Of a stretch of DNA of 64,000 nt, positions 44,345 to 55,741 are shown piece after piece. The translations under genes and the position numbers were made by a program. The notes beneath the pieces are model-generated. The model did not search any database and was not told the DNA's origin. It saw only the letters and a list, made by a program, of their open reading frames with translations. Location: assembly GCF_001499905.1 (NCBI RefSeq), contig NZ_LQIS01000052.1, positions 1 through 64,000 on the forward strand, written 5' to 3'. Origin of the DNA: Mycobacterium sp. GA-1285 (GTDB taxonomy: Bacteria > Actinomycetota > Actinomycetes > Mycobacteriales > Mycobacteriaceae). Position 1 is the first letter of the stretch. Each line of letters opens with the position of its first letter.

Positions 44345-45292
44345 TCACGGCCGCAACTCCCGCCCGGTCAGATCGAGGAACACGTCCTCGAGGCTTCGCT
44401 GTTCCACGCGCATATCGGTAGCCAGGACATCGAGACGCGCACACCACGCCGTCACCGTCGCCAGCACCTGTGGATTGATTGCGCCCTCCACCAGGTAATC
44501 ACCCGGGGCGGTCTCGGTCGCCCGGTAGCTCTCGGGCAGCGCGGAAACCAACAGCGACAGGTCGAGCATGCGCGGCGCGCGGAACCGTAACTGGTTCTCG
44601 GCACCGCTGCGCATCAGCGCCTCGGGAGAACCGGTGGCCACCGGGACGCCGTGGTCGATGATCATGATGCGGTCGGCCAACTCCTCGGCCTCGGTGAGTT
44701 GATGGGTCGTCAGCACCACGGTCACGCCGTCGCGACGTAGCGCATCGATCAACTCCCACACCACGATTCGCGCATGTGCGTCCATACCGGCGGTCGGCTC
44801 GTCGAGGAAGACCAACTCCGGGCGCCCGACCACGGCACAGGCGAGCGCCAGTCGCTGCTGCTGACCGCCGGACAGCCTGCGGTAGGTCGTGCGTGCCGCC
44901 TCGGTCAGCCCCAGGGTGTCCATCAGCCACGCCGGATCAAGTGGGTTGGCCGCATAGGAGGCCACCAGCTTGAGCATCTCGCCGGCGCGGGCGGCCGGGT
45001 AGCCGCCTCCGCCCTGCAACATCACTCCGATGCGCTCACGCAACCGGGCGTTGTCGCCGAACGGGTCCATGCCGAGGATCGCGATGGTGCCGGAGTCGGG
45101 ACGGATGAAGCCCTCGCACATCTCGACGGTCGTGGTCTTGCCGGCGCCGTTCGGCCCCAGCAGGGCGAACACCTCGGCCGCGTGAACCTCCAAGTCGAGC
45201 TCGGACACCGCGACGGTCGACCCGTAGCGCTTCGTGACCCCGCTGAGGCGCACGGGGGCGGGGGACGATGCCCCGAATCCAGAGTGGGTCAC
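44345..45292 (-). CDS. ABC transporter ATPase (DrrA-like)
   Basis: The 315-aa ATPase has Walker A GPNGAGKTTTVEM, Q-loop VMLQGGGGYP, signature RLSGGQQQRLALA, Walker B LVFLDEPTAGMD and switch His in LTTHQLTE. A ~100-residue C-terminal DrrA-type extension follows (ending FLDLTGRELRP). It partners the ABC-2 permease encoded downstream. The GTG start overlaps the mptB stop (GTGA), so it is coupled to mptB. It matches Rv1458c by position. Confidence 0.9.
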   Translation of the reverse strand: MTHSGFGASSPAPVRLSGVTKRYGSTVAVSELDLEVHAAEVFALLGPNGAGKTTTVEMCEGFIRPDSGTIAILGMDPFGDNARLRERIGVMLQGGGGYPAARAGEMLKLVASYAANPLDPAWLMDTLGLTEAARTTYRRLSGGQQQRLALACAVVGRPELVFLDEPTAGMDAHARIVVWELIDALRRDGVTVVLTTHQLTEAEELADRIMIIDHGVPVATGSPEALMRSGAENQLRFRAPRMLDLSLLVSALPESYRATETAPGDYLVEGAINPQVLATVTAWCARLDVLATDMRVEQRSLEDVFLDLTGRELRP

Positions 45293-47004
45293 GGGGACTC
45301 AGCGTAAGCGTCGGGCCGCGCGGGCTGTGGCTGCGGTGGTGAGGGCTGATTGTGCGGCGGGGTCGTCACGCTGCGCCAGGGCAACCGGTTGTAGGTGAGC
45401 AGGAACAACGCGACGACGATCACGGTGCTTGCCGCGGTGGCGAGGAGTATCTGGAAAACCGTGAACCGGTCGCCGTTGGCTGTCGGACCGAAGATCCCGA
45501 CGGCCAGCGTCACCACGATCGTGGTGCTGCGGAACGCCGGCCGGGTCGCCCACGCCGCGAGGGGAAGGACGGCCCACAACACGTACCAGGGCTGGACGAC
45601 CGGAAACAGCAGCACCGTCACGCCCAGCGCGACGCCGAGCCCGCCCACGGGATGCAGCCGCCCCCGCAGAACCAGCAGCAGCAGCCACGTCACCAGGATC
45701 GCGATGATGAAGACACCGATCGCACGCGTGAGCCCCAGCACCGCCGTCGTGTGGTCGCCGAGGCCCAACAGGATGCCGACCTGACCGGTGCCCAGGGCCA
45801 ACAGGGTGGGCAGTGACATCCAGCTGCGCACGACGTTGGCGGTGCCCAGTGTGTTGAGCCAGCCGAACCCGAGACCGCTGGCCCACCCGATCAGCGCCAT
45901 CACCACCACCGACACCGCGGTCAGCGCGCCACCGGCCAGGAAGAAGGCCTTGACCGTCCCGCCCAATCGCCAGGCCAGCGCCATCGCCACGAACCCCAAC
46001 GCCAACAGCGACGGCAGTTTTACCTGTGACGACAGCGTGATCAACACGACGCCGACCAACAGCATCGCCAGCGGCCGCCACCGTGCCCATTGCTCACGGC
46101 TCTGTGGCCAAGAAAGCGGTCTGGGAAGCAGCGGCGTGGCGACCCCGATGCTGCTGACGCCCCGCAGGGCGAACTCGGTGCCGGCGAGCATCAGGCCGAG
46201 CATCAGGGCCTCGTTGTGGATGCCTCCGACCAGATGCATGATCAGCAGCGGGTTGGCGGCGCCCAGCCACAGCGCGCTCACCTCGGCGACGCCGCAGCGA
46301 CGGGCGAGGCGCGGGGTCGCCCAGACGATCAGGCCCACACCCAGCAGCACGACCAACCGGTGGCACAACACAGCGGCCACGATGTTCTCGCCCGTCAGCG
46401 CCGAGATGCCCTGCCCGATCCACAGGAAAAGCGGCCCGTATGGCGCGGGTGTCTCGCGCCACATGTTCGGCACCGACAGCGTGAACACGTGGTCCAGGCC
46501 CAGGCCGGTGGCCGGACCGACCCGGTAAGGGTCGAGGCCTTTGATGCCGATCTCGCTCTGCGCCAGGTAGGAGTAGACATCGCGGCTGTACATCGGCGGG
46601 GCGATGAGCAGCGGCAGGACCCACAGCCACAACAGCCGGTCCAACTGGGTGCGCGACATGCGCCGGTCACCCAGCGTGAATCTCCCGAGCATCAGCCAGG
46701 CCAGCGCCATCATCACCGCACCGGTGGTGGTCATGGTCAGGCTCACGGTCTGAATACGTGACGGCAGATTGAGCAGCCGGACGCCGAACGTCGGATCCTG
46801 CACCACCGGCCTGGCCCCCACGCCGAGCGCGCCGATCGCCATCAGCACCGTGCCCGCGGCGCCGAACAGCCGCGTCCGGCGCAGCGCGATGACCTCGGCG
46901 TCGTTGAGGGGCGAGCCCACCGGGCGTTCGTCGGCGTGCCAACGGGCGATCGACGAGCTGAAGGAGGGGAGGCGGGCTGCCACCTCAGCAGCGTAACCGC
47001 CCAC
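45289..47004 (-). CDS. mptB: Alpha-(1->6)-mannopyranosyltransferase MptB
   Basis: The 571-aa GT-C fold membrane protein has about thirteen hydrophobic spans. It uses polyprenyl-phosphomannose to start the alpha-1,6-mannan core of lipomannan/lipoarabinomannan. Typical features: the first periplasmic loop with the acidic SRDVYSYLAQSEIGIKGLDPY, APYGPLFLWIGQGI, GGIHNEALMLGLMLAG, and a Pro/Gln-rich C-terminal tail. It matches Rv1459c by neighbours (sufR divergent, DrrAB-like downstream). GTG at 47004 is used; GTG at 46986 is an alternative. Confidence 0.9.
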   Translation of the reverse strand: MGGYAAEVAARLPSFSSSIARWHADERPVGSPLNDAEVIALRRTRLFGAAGTVLMAIGALGVGARPVVQDPTFGVRLLNLPSRIQTVSLTMTTTGAVMMALAWLMLGRFTLGDRRMSRTQLDRLLWLWVLPLLIAPPMYSRDVYSYLAQSEIGIKGLDPYRVGPATGLGLDHVFTLSVPNMWRETPAPYGPLFLWIGQGISALTGENIVAAVLCHRLVVLLGVGLIVWATPRLARRCGVAEVSALWLGAANPLLIMHLVGGIHNEALMLGLMLAGTEFALRGVSSIGVATPLLPRPLSWPQSREQWARWRPLAMLLVGVVLITLSSQVKLPSLLALGFVAMALAWRLGGTVKAFFLAGGALTAVSVVVMALIGWASGLGFGWLNTLGTANVVRSWMSLPTLLALGTGQVGILLGLGDHTTAVLGLTRAIGVFIIAILVTWLLLLVLRGRLHPVGGLGVALGVTVLLFPVVQPWYVLWAVLPLAAWATRPAFRSTTIVVTLAVGIFGPTANGDRFTVFQILLATAASTVIVVALFLLTYNRLPWRSVTTPPHNQPSPPQPQPARPDAYAESP

Positions 47005-47038
47005 GTTATGGCCCCTACCACGCTAAGGGTGCCCTCGC

Positions 47039-47078
47039 TTTACAGCACTTTCCGAATTCCGTCACAATGGTGTTGTGA
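47039..47078 (+). promoter_or_regulatory. sufR promoter and autoregulatory operator
   Basis: TTTACA (47039-47044) and CACAAT (47063-47068), 18 bp apart, fit a SigA promoter. Transcription would begin about 47075, exactly at the sufR GTG, implying a leaderless mRNA. A perfect inverted repeat TCACAA-N5-TTGTGA (47062-47078) covers the -10 and the start codon. This resembles the N5-spaced SufR operator reported for M. tuberculosis as I recall it, so iron-sulfur-loaded SufR should block the operon here. Confidence 0.65.
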
Positions 47079-47794
47079 AAATCAGTCCGGAAGCGGGAGC
47101 CGATCGCCACACCCGTGGTGCGATCGTGCGACTGCTGCTCGAATCCGGACCGATCACCGCCGGTGAGATCGGCGAGCGGCTCGGAATCTCCGCCGCCGGC
47201 GTGCGCCGCCACCTCGATGCTCTGATGGAGGCGGGCGATGCCGAGTCCCACAACGCGGCGGCATGGCAGCACACCGGGCGCGGGAGACCTGCCAAGCGTT
47301 ACCTGCTGACCGCGGCGGGCCGGGCGAAACTGGACCACGCTTATGACGACCTCGCTGCCGCGGCGATGCGCCAACTTCGTGAAATCGGCGGTGACGAAGC
47401 GGTGCGCACGTTTGCGCGGCGCCGTGTCGACGGGATCCTCGCGGGAGTAACCGAGGGCCCCGATGACGTTGCATCTAAAGCCGACCGGGTGGCCGCGGCG
47501 CTGACCGAGGCCGGCTACGCGACCACCGTGACATCGGTGACGCCGGCGCCCGGATCCATCCACGGCATCCAGCTGTGTCAGCATCACTGTCCGGTGTCGC
47601 ACGTGGCCGAGGAGTTCCCGGAACTGTGCGAAGCCGAGCGAGAGGCGTTCGCCGAGATCCTGGGCACCCATGTGCAGAGGCTCGCCACGATCGTCAACGG
47701 CGACTGCGCCTGCACCACGCACGTACCTCTGGTCGAAAAGATCAGTGCTTCAGCCCCACCAGACCCCACTAACAAGCAAGGAGCGTCGAGATGA
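47075..47794 (+). CDS. sufR: Iron-sulfur-binding repressor SufR
   Basis: The 239-aa ArsR/DeoR-like winged-helix protein has its DNA-binding domain at residues ~10-80 ([45 protein letters not shown]). A C-terminal cluster-ligand region follows ([29 protein letters not shown]). It senses Fe-S status and represses the suf operon. The GTG start lies inside the palindromic operator. sufB overlaps its stop by 4 bp. It matches Rv1460. Confidence 0.93.
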   Translation: MKISPEAGADRHTRGAIVRLLLESGPITAGEIGERLGISAAGVRRHLDALMEAGDAESHNAAAWQHTGRGRPAKRYLLTAAGRAKLDHAYDDLAAAAMRQLREIGGDEAVRTFARRRVDGILAGVTEGPDDVASKADRVAAALTEAGYATTVTSVTPAPGSIHGIQLCQHHCPVSHVAEEFPELCEAEREAFAEILGTHVQRLATIVNGDCACTTHVPLVEKISASAPPDPTNKQGASR

Positions 47795-50370
47795 CGACGA
47801 CACCCGAGGCCCACAAGGTAGGCGAACCGCTCAGCCAGGACGAGGCGATCGCCTCCCTGAGCCGGTACGGCTACGGCTGGGTGGACTCCGACGTCGCCGG
47901 CGCCAGCGCACAGCGCGGGCTGTCCGAGGCCGTAGTCCGCGACATTTCCGCGAAGAAGAACGAGCCCGAGTGGATGCTGGAAACGCGCCTGAAGGCGCTG
48001 CGCACCTTCGACAAGAAGCCGATGCCGAACTGGGGTTCCAACCTCGAGGGCATCGACTTCGACAACATCAAGTACTTCGTGCGGTCCACGGAAAAGCAGG
48101 CCGCCACGTGGGACGACCTGCCCGAGGACATCCGTAACACCTACGACAAGCTGGGCATCCCGGAGGCGGAGAAGCAGCGTCTGGTCTCCGGGGTCGCGGC
48201 CCAGTACGAGTGCCTGGCAGGGGACACCCTGGTATGGACTGCCAATCGTGGCCAAGTGCCTATCAAGGAAATCACCCACGGGGATCTTGTCTTTGCCTAC
48301 GACGAGACTGCCGAGCGGTTCGTGGCGGCTCCGGTGAAGGCCGCTGCGCAAACCGACACCCGTCAGACATACGAGCTCAAGACGACCCGGCGGGGCCTGC
48401 GCGCCACCGACAACCATCCGATGTTGGTGCTGCGTGACGAGCGTAAGCCCGGGCGCCAGCGGGCGCGGTACTACCGGCGCTGGGTCACGGTGGACGAGAT
48501 CAAGCCGGGCGACTTCATCGCCGTACCCCGCAAGCTTCCTGAATTCGGTGTCGCCGCAGAACTGCCGACCGTCGCCGGATTGATGACGCCGGCGACCAGC
48601 AGTGTGGATCTGATGTGGCTGCTCGGCCTGTACATCGGCGATGGCAACCTCCATCTGTCGACGAAGACGTACCGCGTCCAGTTCGCGATTCCGGCTACGG
48701 ATGTCGAAATGCGTTCCGAGGTGATCCGAGTCGTGAAGGGACTCTTCGGATTACGCGTCATCGAGGCGGACCAATACCGTGTCGTGGTGAACTCGAAGGC
48801 ACTGACCGAGTGGATCGCCGAACTCGGCTTCACCGGATTGGCGCTGACCAAGCGGGTTCCCGACTGGGTCTATTCGCTCCCGGTCGATCAGCGGCTGGCG
48901 TTCCTGGGGGGCTGGGTGGACGCCGATGGGCACGTGCGCCCAGACAAGAGCGGTTCGGTGCTGTTGACGTGCGCCAACGAACCACTGATAAACCAGGCAC
49001 GTGAACTCGCTGAGCTGTCAGGACTGCGCGCTGGTGGGCCGTGGTCGTTCACGCAGCCGTACTACACCGACCCGACTCGGATCCAAACCGCCTGGCGGCT
49101 GGGCATTTCCGGTGACTTTGAGCGGTTGGGGTGCCGAAACCCGAAGCGCACAAACCGTTTCGGCCGCCGGAAATACTTGCACTCGTCCAATGGTGCCCAC
49201 GGCACGACGATTCGAGTCCACTGCAATGAGTGGCTCGGATTCGAACGAGTGAAATCGATCGAGCCGTATGCCGTTGAGCCGGTCTACGACATCGAAGTCG
49301 ATGGCCCCCACAACTTCGTCGCAGAAGGCCTCGTCGCGCACAATTCTGAGGTCGTCTACCACCAGATTCGCGAGGACCTCGAGGCTCAGGGAGTCATCTT
49401 CCTCGACACCGACACCGCGCTGCGGGAACATGAGGACGTTTTCAGGAAGCATTTCGGAACGGTAATACCTGCAGGCGATAACAAGTTTTCTGCACTCAAT
49501 ACCGCGGTTTGGTCGGGCGGTTCGTTTATCTATGTGCCGCCGGGAGTGCATGTCGACATTCCATTGCAGGCATATTTCCGTATTAATACCGAGAATATGG
49601 GCCAATTCGAGCGTACACTGATAATCGTAGATGAAGGTGCATATGTGCATTATGTGGAAGGGTGCACTGCGCCAATTTATAAATCCGATTCATTGCATTC
49701 TGCAGTGGTCGAAATAATTGTCAAGCCCGGTGGCAGGTGCCGTTATACGACCATTCAGAACTGGTCGAGCAACGTCTACAACCTGGTAACCAAGCGGGCC
49801 CGCGCCGAGGCGGGCGCCACCATGGAGTGGGTCGACGGCAACATCGGCTCCAAGGTCACCATGAAGTACCCGGCGGTCTGGATGACCGGTGAGCACGCCC
49901 GCGGCGAGGTCCTGTCGGTCGCGTTTGCCGGCGAGGGTCAGCACCAGGACACCGGTGCCAAGATGCTGCACCTGGCACCCAATACGTCGAGCAATATCGT
50001 GTCCAAATCGGTGGCCCGCGGCGGCGGTCGCGCGTCCTACCGTGGCCTGGTCCAGGTCAACAAGGGCGCGCACGGATCGCGGTCCAGCGTGAAATGTGAT
50101 GCGTTGCTTGTCGATACGATTAGCCGCTCCGACACCTACCCGTACGTCGACATCCGAGAGGACGACGTGACGATGGGCCACGAGGCGACAGTGTCGAAGG
50201 TCAGCGAGGATCAGCTGTTCTACCTGATGAGCCGTGGTCTGACCGAGGACGAGGCGATGGCGATGGTGGTGCGCGGATTCGTCGAGCCGATCGCCAAGGA
50301 GCTTCCGATGGAGTACGCGCTCGAGCTCAACCGGCTCATCGAACTGCAGATGGAAGGCGCGGTTGGGTGA
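47791..50370 (+). CDS. sufB: Fe-S cluster assembly scaffold SufB with intein
   Basis: Scaffold subunit of the SufBCD complex. The 859-aa precursor consists of a 140-residue N-extein, a 378-residue intein (141-518) and a 341-residue C-extein, giving a spliced protein of 481 aa, the normal SufB size. Extein motifs: [30 protein letters not shown] with the active-site Cys at precursor residue 625 (spliced 247), [14 protein letters not shown] and the C-terminal [21 protein letters not shown]. Without splicing the scaffold would be inactive. The stretch 49430-49760 has AT-rich codons unlike the rest. Confidence 0.96.
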   Translation: MTTTPEAHKVGEPLSQDEAIASLSRYGYGWVDSDVAGASAQRGLSEAVVRDISAKKNEPEWMLETRLKALRTFDKKPMPNWGSNLEGIDFDNIKYFVRSTEKQAATWDDLPEDIRNTYDKLGIPEAEKQRLVSGVAAQYECLAGDTLVWTANRGQVPIKEITHGDLVFAYDETAERFVAAPVKAAAQTDTRQTYELKTTRRGLRATDNHPMLVLRDERKPGRQRARYYRRWVTVDEIKPGDFIAVPRKLPEFGVAAELPTVAGLMTPATSSVDLMWLLGLYIGDGNLHLSTKTYRVQFAIPATDVEMRSEVIRVVKGLFGLRVIEADQYRVVVNSKALTEWIAELGFTGLALTKRVPDWVYSLPVDQRLAFLGGWVDADGHVRPDKSGSVLLTCANEPLINQARELAELSGLRAGGPWSFTQPYYTDPTRIQTAWRLGISGDFERLGCRNPKRTNRFGRRKYLHSSNGAHGTTIRVHCNEWLGFERVKSIEPYAVEPVYDIEVDGPHNFVAEGLVAHNSEVVYHQIREDLEAQGVIFLDTDTALREHEDVFRKHFGTVIPAGDNKFSALNTAVWSGGSFIYVPPGVHVDIPLQAYFRINTENMGQFERTLIIVDEGAYVHYVEGCTAPIYKSDSLHSAVVEIIVKPGGRCRYTTIQNWSSNVYNLVTKRARAEAGATMEWVDGNIGSKVTMKYPAVWMTGEHARGEVLSVAFAGEGQHQDTGAKMLHLAPNTSSNIVSKSVARGGGRASYRGLVQVNKGAHGSRSSVKCDALLVDTISRSDTYPYVDIREDDVTMGHEATVSKVSEDQLFYLMSRGLTEDEAMAMVVRGFVEPIAKELPMEYALELNRLIELQMEGAVG
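48211..49344 (+). other. SufB intein with LAGLIDADG homing endonuclease
   Basis: The 378-aa intein is inserted between AAQYE and SEVVYH. Splicing residues are complete: Cys1 ([14 protein letters not shown], block A), TxxH in ATDNHP (His at precursor residue 209, block B), the C-terminal [21 protein letters not shown] with penultimate His and terminal Asn, and Ser at +1. Two LAGLIDADG motifs, LLGLYIGDG (residue ~277) and [10 protein letters not shown] (~371), retain their acidic residues, so the homing endonuclease looks intact. As I recall, the M. tuberculosis SufB intein (359 aa) is at another site, before the Cys of EGCTAP. Confidence 0.95.
49430..49760 (+). other. AT-rich, atypically coded stretch in the SufB C-extein
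   Basis: The conserved SufB protein sequence here is written with codons unusual for this genome: ATA three times and many AAT, ATT, TAT, TTT, GCA, CAT and AAA. Immediately before and after, codons return to the normal G/C-ending pattern. The stretch includes the Cys codon 49663-49665 of [10 protein letters not shown], the point where the M. tuberculosis SufB intein is inserted (from memory). Confidence 0.8.
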
Positions 50371-51592
50371 CCGGGGCGAGCGAAGCGACGGGTTTGGGTA
50401 GGGGTTCCGAGCTGACCACTGCGATCGAAGGGACTCCGGCGGGATCGGCGCTCAACAAGGGCGAGATCTTCACCTCGTTCGATGTGGACGCCTTCGAGGT
50501 GCCCGGCGGTCGCGACGAGATCTGGCGGTTCACGCCGTTGAAGCGCCTGCGCGGTCTGCACGACGGTTCCGCGATCGCCACCGGCCACGCCGGCATCACC
50601 GTGGGGGAGCGTCCCGGTGTCACCGTCGAGACGGTGGGTCGTGACGACGAGCGGCTCGGTCAGGGCGGTGCGCCGTCCGATCGCATTGCCGCGCAGGCGT
50701 TCTCGTCCTTCGACACGGCGACGGTCGTCACGATCGCACGCGACACCGAGGTGGCCGAGCCCATCGAAGTCGACATCACCGGCCCGGGCGAGGGCGCGGT
50801 GGCCTACGGGCATCTGCAGATCCGAGTCGAGGAACTCTCGCGCGCGATCGTCGTGGTGGATCTGCGCGGCAGCGGCACCTACGCCGACAACGTCGAGATC
50901 ATCGTCGGCGATTCGGCCGGGCTCGGGGTGATCTGGATCGCCGACTGGGCCGACGACATGGTGCACGTCAGCGCGCATCACGCGCGCCTCGGCAAGGACG
51001 CCGTGCTCGGTCACGTCAACGTGACACTCGGCGGGGACGTGGTGCGAACGACGGCGACGGTGCGGTTCACCGGACCCGGCGGCGACGCCAAGATGCTCGG
51101 CACCTACTTCGCCGACGACGGCCAGCACTTCGAGTCGCGGCTGCTGGTCGACCACGCCCACCCGAACTGCAAGTCCGACGTGCTGTACAAGGGTGCGTTG
51201 CAAGGTGATCCGGCATCCAACCGGCCCGACGCCCACACCGTGTGGGTCGGCGATGTATTGATCCGGGCGGAGGCCACCGGCACCGACACCTTCGAGGTGA
51301 ACCGCAACCTGCTGCTCACCGACGGCGCTCGGGCCGACTCGGTGCCCAACCTCGAGATCGAGACGGGCGAGATCGTCGGCGCCGGACACGCCAGTGCCAC
51401 CGGACGTTTCGACGACGAGCAGTTGTTTTATCTGCGGGCTCGCGGCATCCCCGAGGATCAGGCGCGACGCTTGGTGGTGCGCGGCTTCTTCAACGAGATC
51501 ATCGCGAAGATCGCCGTGCCCGCGGTGCGCGAGCGCCTCACCGAAGCAATCGAACGAGAACTAGCGATCACGGAATCGAGAACAGTCCAATC

Positions 51593-51596
<4 letters not shown>
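50367..51596 (+). CDS. sufD: Fe-S cluster assembly protein SufD
   Basis: The 409-aa SufD is the partner scaffold of SufB. It has the beta-helix core ([41 protein letters not shown]) and the SufBD C-terminal domain ([39 protein letters not shown]). The GTG start overlaps the sufB stop (GTGA). The first ~12 residues ([14 protein letters not shown]) are probably linker-derived; the true N-terminal domain begins near LTTAIEGTP. Confidence 0.94.
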
Positions 51597-53609
<2,013 letters not shown>

Positions 53610-53610
53610 C

Positions 53611-54081
53611 GTGCGGCTGGAGCAGATCTATCAGGAAGTGATCCTCGATCACTACAAGCGCCCACATAACCGCGGGCTGCGCGAGCCGTTCGCCGCGGAG
53701 GTCTACCACGTCAACCCCACCTGCGGCGACGAGGTGAGGCTGCGGGTGAGGCTGTCCGACGATGGTGAGCAGGTAGTCGACATCTCCTACGACGGCCAGG
53801 GTTGTTCGATCAGCCAGGCCTCGACGTCGGTGCTGACCGATCAGGTGATCGGCCAGAGCGTCGGGGACGCGTTGAAGACCGTCGCAGCGTTCACCGAGAT
53901 GGTGTCCTCGCGTGGCACGGTCCAAGGCGACGAAGATGTAATCGGAGACGGCATCGCATTCGCCGGTGTCGCGAAGTACCCGGCGCGGGTGAAGTGCGCG
54001 TTGCTGGGTTGGATGGCTTTCAAAGACGCGCTAGCGCAAGCCAGTGAGGAGGCGCCAGATGAGCGACACCGCAGTGCCTAA
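53611..54081 (+). CDS. sufU: Zinc-dependent sulfurtransferase SufU
   Basis: The 156-aa SufU has the three conserved cysteines (NPTCGDEVRLRV, DGQGCSISQASTS, RVKCALLGW) and the Asp of the zinc site, plus the SufU-type insertion VSSRGTVQGDEDVIGDG that separates it from IscU. It accepts persulfide sulfur from SufS. The GTG start lies one base after sufS. Its 3' end overlaps the next gene by 23 bp. Confidence 0.94.
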   Translation: MRLEQIYQEVILDHYKRPHNRGLREPFAAEVYHVNPTCGDEVRLRVRLSDDGEQVVDISYDGQGCSISQASTSVLTDQVIGQSVGDALKTVAAFTEMVSSRGTVQGDEDVIGDGIAFAGVAKYPARVKCALLGWMAFKDALAQASEEAPDERHRSA

Positions 54082-54406
54082 CGAGGAGCTGTTGTTCGAT
54101 CTCGAGGAGGCGATGCGAGACGTCGTCGACCCGGAACTCGGCATCAACGTCGTCGACTTGGGCCTGGTTTACGGGATCAACGTCGAGAAGGGGGAGCAGG
54201 GCAACGTTGCGCTGATCGACATGACGTTGACCTCGGCCGCCTGCCCGCTGACCGATGTGATCGAGGATCAGTCGCGCACCGCGCTGGTGGGCGCCGGGTT
54301 GGTCGACGAGCTCAGGATCAACTGGGTGTGGAACCCGCCGTGGGGTCCGGACAAGATCACCGAAGACGGCCGCGAGCAGCTACGCGCACTGGGCTTCACC
54401 GTCTAG
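54059..54406 (+). CDS. sufT: MIP18/DUF59 family Fe-S assembly protein (SufT-like)
   Basis: The 115-aa protein of the PaaD/MIP18 family has DVVDPELGINVVDLGLVYGI and the single conserved Cys in LTSAACPLTDVIEDQSR, then NWVWNPPWGPDKITEDGREQL. Such proteins help deliver Fe-S clusters to target enzymes. ATG at 54059 has GAGGAGG upstream within sufU. It is the last gene of the sufRBDCSUT operon and matches Rv1466. Confidence 0.92.
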   Translation: MSDTAVPNEELLFDLEEAMRDVVDPELGINVVDLGLVYGINVEKGEQGNVALIDMTLTSAACPLTDVIEDQSRTALVGAGLVDELRINWVWNPPWGPDKITEDGREQLRALGFTV

Positions 54407-54499
54407 CACGCGGCCGATACCGCCGTCGAATTTGCGTAGAGGGCTGTGGTTTTCGCCGGATCACGACCCTGAGCGCAATTTCGACGACACAATCGACGG

Positions 54500-55078
54500 A
54501 TGGTCACGGTGCCGGCGTTCGTCTGGCGAGGCGGATTCTTCCTTCGAGCGCTGATCACCGGCGGCGTCGTCGGACTCGCGGTGGGCGTTCTTGCGTGGCT
54601 TGATTCGGGATTCCTGATTGCCGGAGCGATCGTGTTCGTCATCGTCGGCACCTTCTACGGCATGTGGATGTCACGCCGAATGGCGCGCTACTGGCCGGGC
54701 GCCAGGCGCCTCACCGGTGATCAGCGAGTGATGGTCGCGCGTACCGCCCGCCGCGGAGAATCCATCGGCGACCCGGATCTGGCGCAGGCCGTCATCGACT
54801 ACCGCGACGGCTTGCACGCGTCCGCCGAGAGTGCGCGGCCTCTGAGGTGGCTGCTGATCGTCGTGCTTGTCGTCGCCGCCGGGACAGCGGTGTGGGACTG
54901 GGTGTTCGGCTCATGGGCCAACGCCGTGGCGTCGGTGCTCTACCTGGCCGCGTTACTCGTCGAGGTGTTCTGGTGGCCCCCGCGGCACCGCCAGCTCCTG
55001 GCCAACACGGATTACGCGGCAGATGTCGCCGCACAGGTCCTGTCGCAAGGGACCGGCTCTATTCGCGAAGATCACTGA
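54500..55078 (+). CDS. Membrane protein of unknown function
   Basis: The 192-aa protein has four hydrophobic segments: RALITGGVVGLAVGVLAWL, LIAGAIVFVIVGTFYGMW, LLIVVLVVAAGTAVWDWVF and AVASVLYLAALLVEVFWW. They are separated by a ~65-residue cytoplasmic-looking loop (RRMARYWPGARRLTGDQRVMVARTARRGESIGDPDLAQAVIDYR). It is similar in style to small mycobacterial membrane proteins. No enzyme motif. It lies 93 bp after the suf operon and before the accessory cassette. Confidence 0.72.
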   Translation: MVTVPAFVWRGGFFLRALITGGVVGLAVGVLAWLDSGFLIAGAIVFVIVGTFYGMWMSRRMARYWPGARRLTGDQRVMVARTARRGESIGDPDLAQAVIDYRDGLHASAESARPLRWLLIVVLVVAAGTAVWDWVFGSWANAVASVLYLAALLVEVFWWPPRHRQLLANTDYAADVAAQVLSQGTGSIREDH

Positions 55079-55151
55079 TCGCACAGGCCGACGATCAAAT
55101 CTCGAAATTGCCCGACTGTGGAAAGTTGCGACGGGCGCCTAGACCGGTAAC

Positions 55152-55436
55152 CTAGCGATCCCGCCCGGCGATGATCAGATCCTTGATCTCAGCGAGTTGC
55201 TCGTCGACAGAGCCGAACCGGGCATATGTTTCCTGGAAGCCGTTCTCCACCCGGGTTTGGAGGGTAGTCAGTCGTGCTTCTACCCCCGTGAGCTGGGTCT
55301 CGACCCCGCCGAGTCGGATTGCTTGTTCCCGCTGGTTGGCGCCGAGCGCATTGACGGCCGCGAGCACGGCACGGTAGTCGGCGCGCGATGCTTCGAGCGC
55401 CGCGACGCGCGCTTCGAGGTCTTCGAGCTTGGGCAC
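55152..55436 (-). CDS. Coiled-coil protein, paralogue A flanking the restriction cassette
   Basis: The 94-aa, nearly all-helical protein begins with LEDLEARVAALEASRADYR, then AVLAAVNALGANQRE, heptad repeats (GGVETQLTGVEARLTTLQTRVENGF) and a conserved tail RFGSVDEQLAEIKDLII. The paralogue at 58759-59085 shares its first ~40 residues almost unchanged and has a very similar tail. Both lie on the minus strand on either side of the restriction-type genes. Function unknown. Confidence 0.75.
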   Translation of the reverse strand: MPKLEDLEARVAALEASRADYRAVLAAVNALGANQREQAIRLGGVETQLTGVEARLTTLQTRVENGFQETYARFGSVDEQLAEIKDLIIAGRDR

Positions 55437-55632
55437 AGTGCCGACTCTAAATCAAACGGAACCCTTCAAGTGCTCCGATCGACCCACCTGGGGATAACGA
55501 CGGCCTCCCGGGCCGATCTTGCCCTGTGTGTCACAGTTGAAAAATCGTTCGCCGGTGTCAATTGCCCACAGCTGTCACCCGCCCTGACTATCGTCGTGAG
55601 ACTTCAGCGAGGAAGTGGGGTAGTACAGCGGT

Positions 55633-55741
55633 ATGGGTTCGGTGCACGACGTCATCGAGGCGTTCCGGCAGGCGCCGTCGAATTCCGAACGGGGCACGAA
55701 GTTCGAGAAGTTGATGGTCCGCTACTTCGAGCTGGGACCCG
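55633..55741 (+). pseudogene. Frameshift-detached N-terminus of the Type ISP-like enzyme
   Basis: ATG at 55633 encodes MGSVHDVIEAFRQAP, then SNSERGTKFEKLMVRYFEL, the usual first ~35 residues of Mrr-nuclease/helicase restriction polypeptides. After GAGCTG a run GGG (55734-55736) shifts the frame: removing one G gives YFELDPMLSQQYDAVWRW, continuous with the large ORF. The segment therefore belongs to the following gene, separated by a single-base insertion or a read error. Confidence 0.78.

Noticed and set aside
47791-50370. Two split suf genes with a separate homing endonuclease gene
   Set aside because: The reading frame is continuous through both junctions, and all protein-splicing residues are present, so this is an intein and not gene fission.
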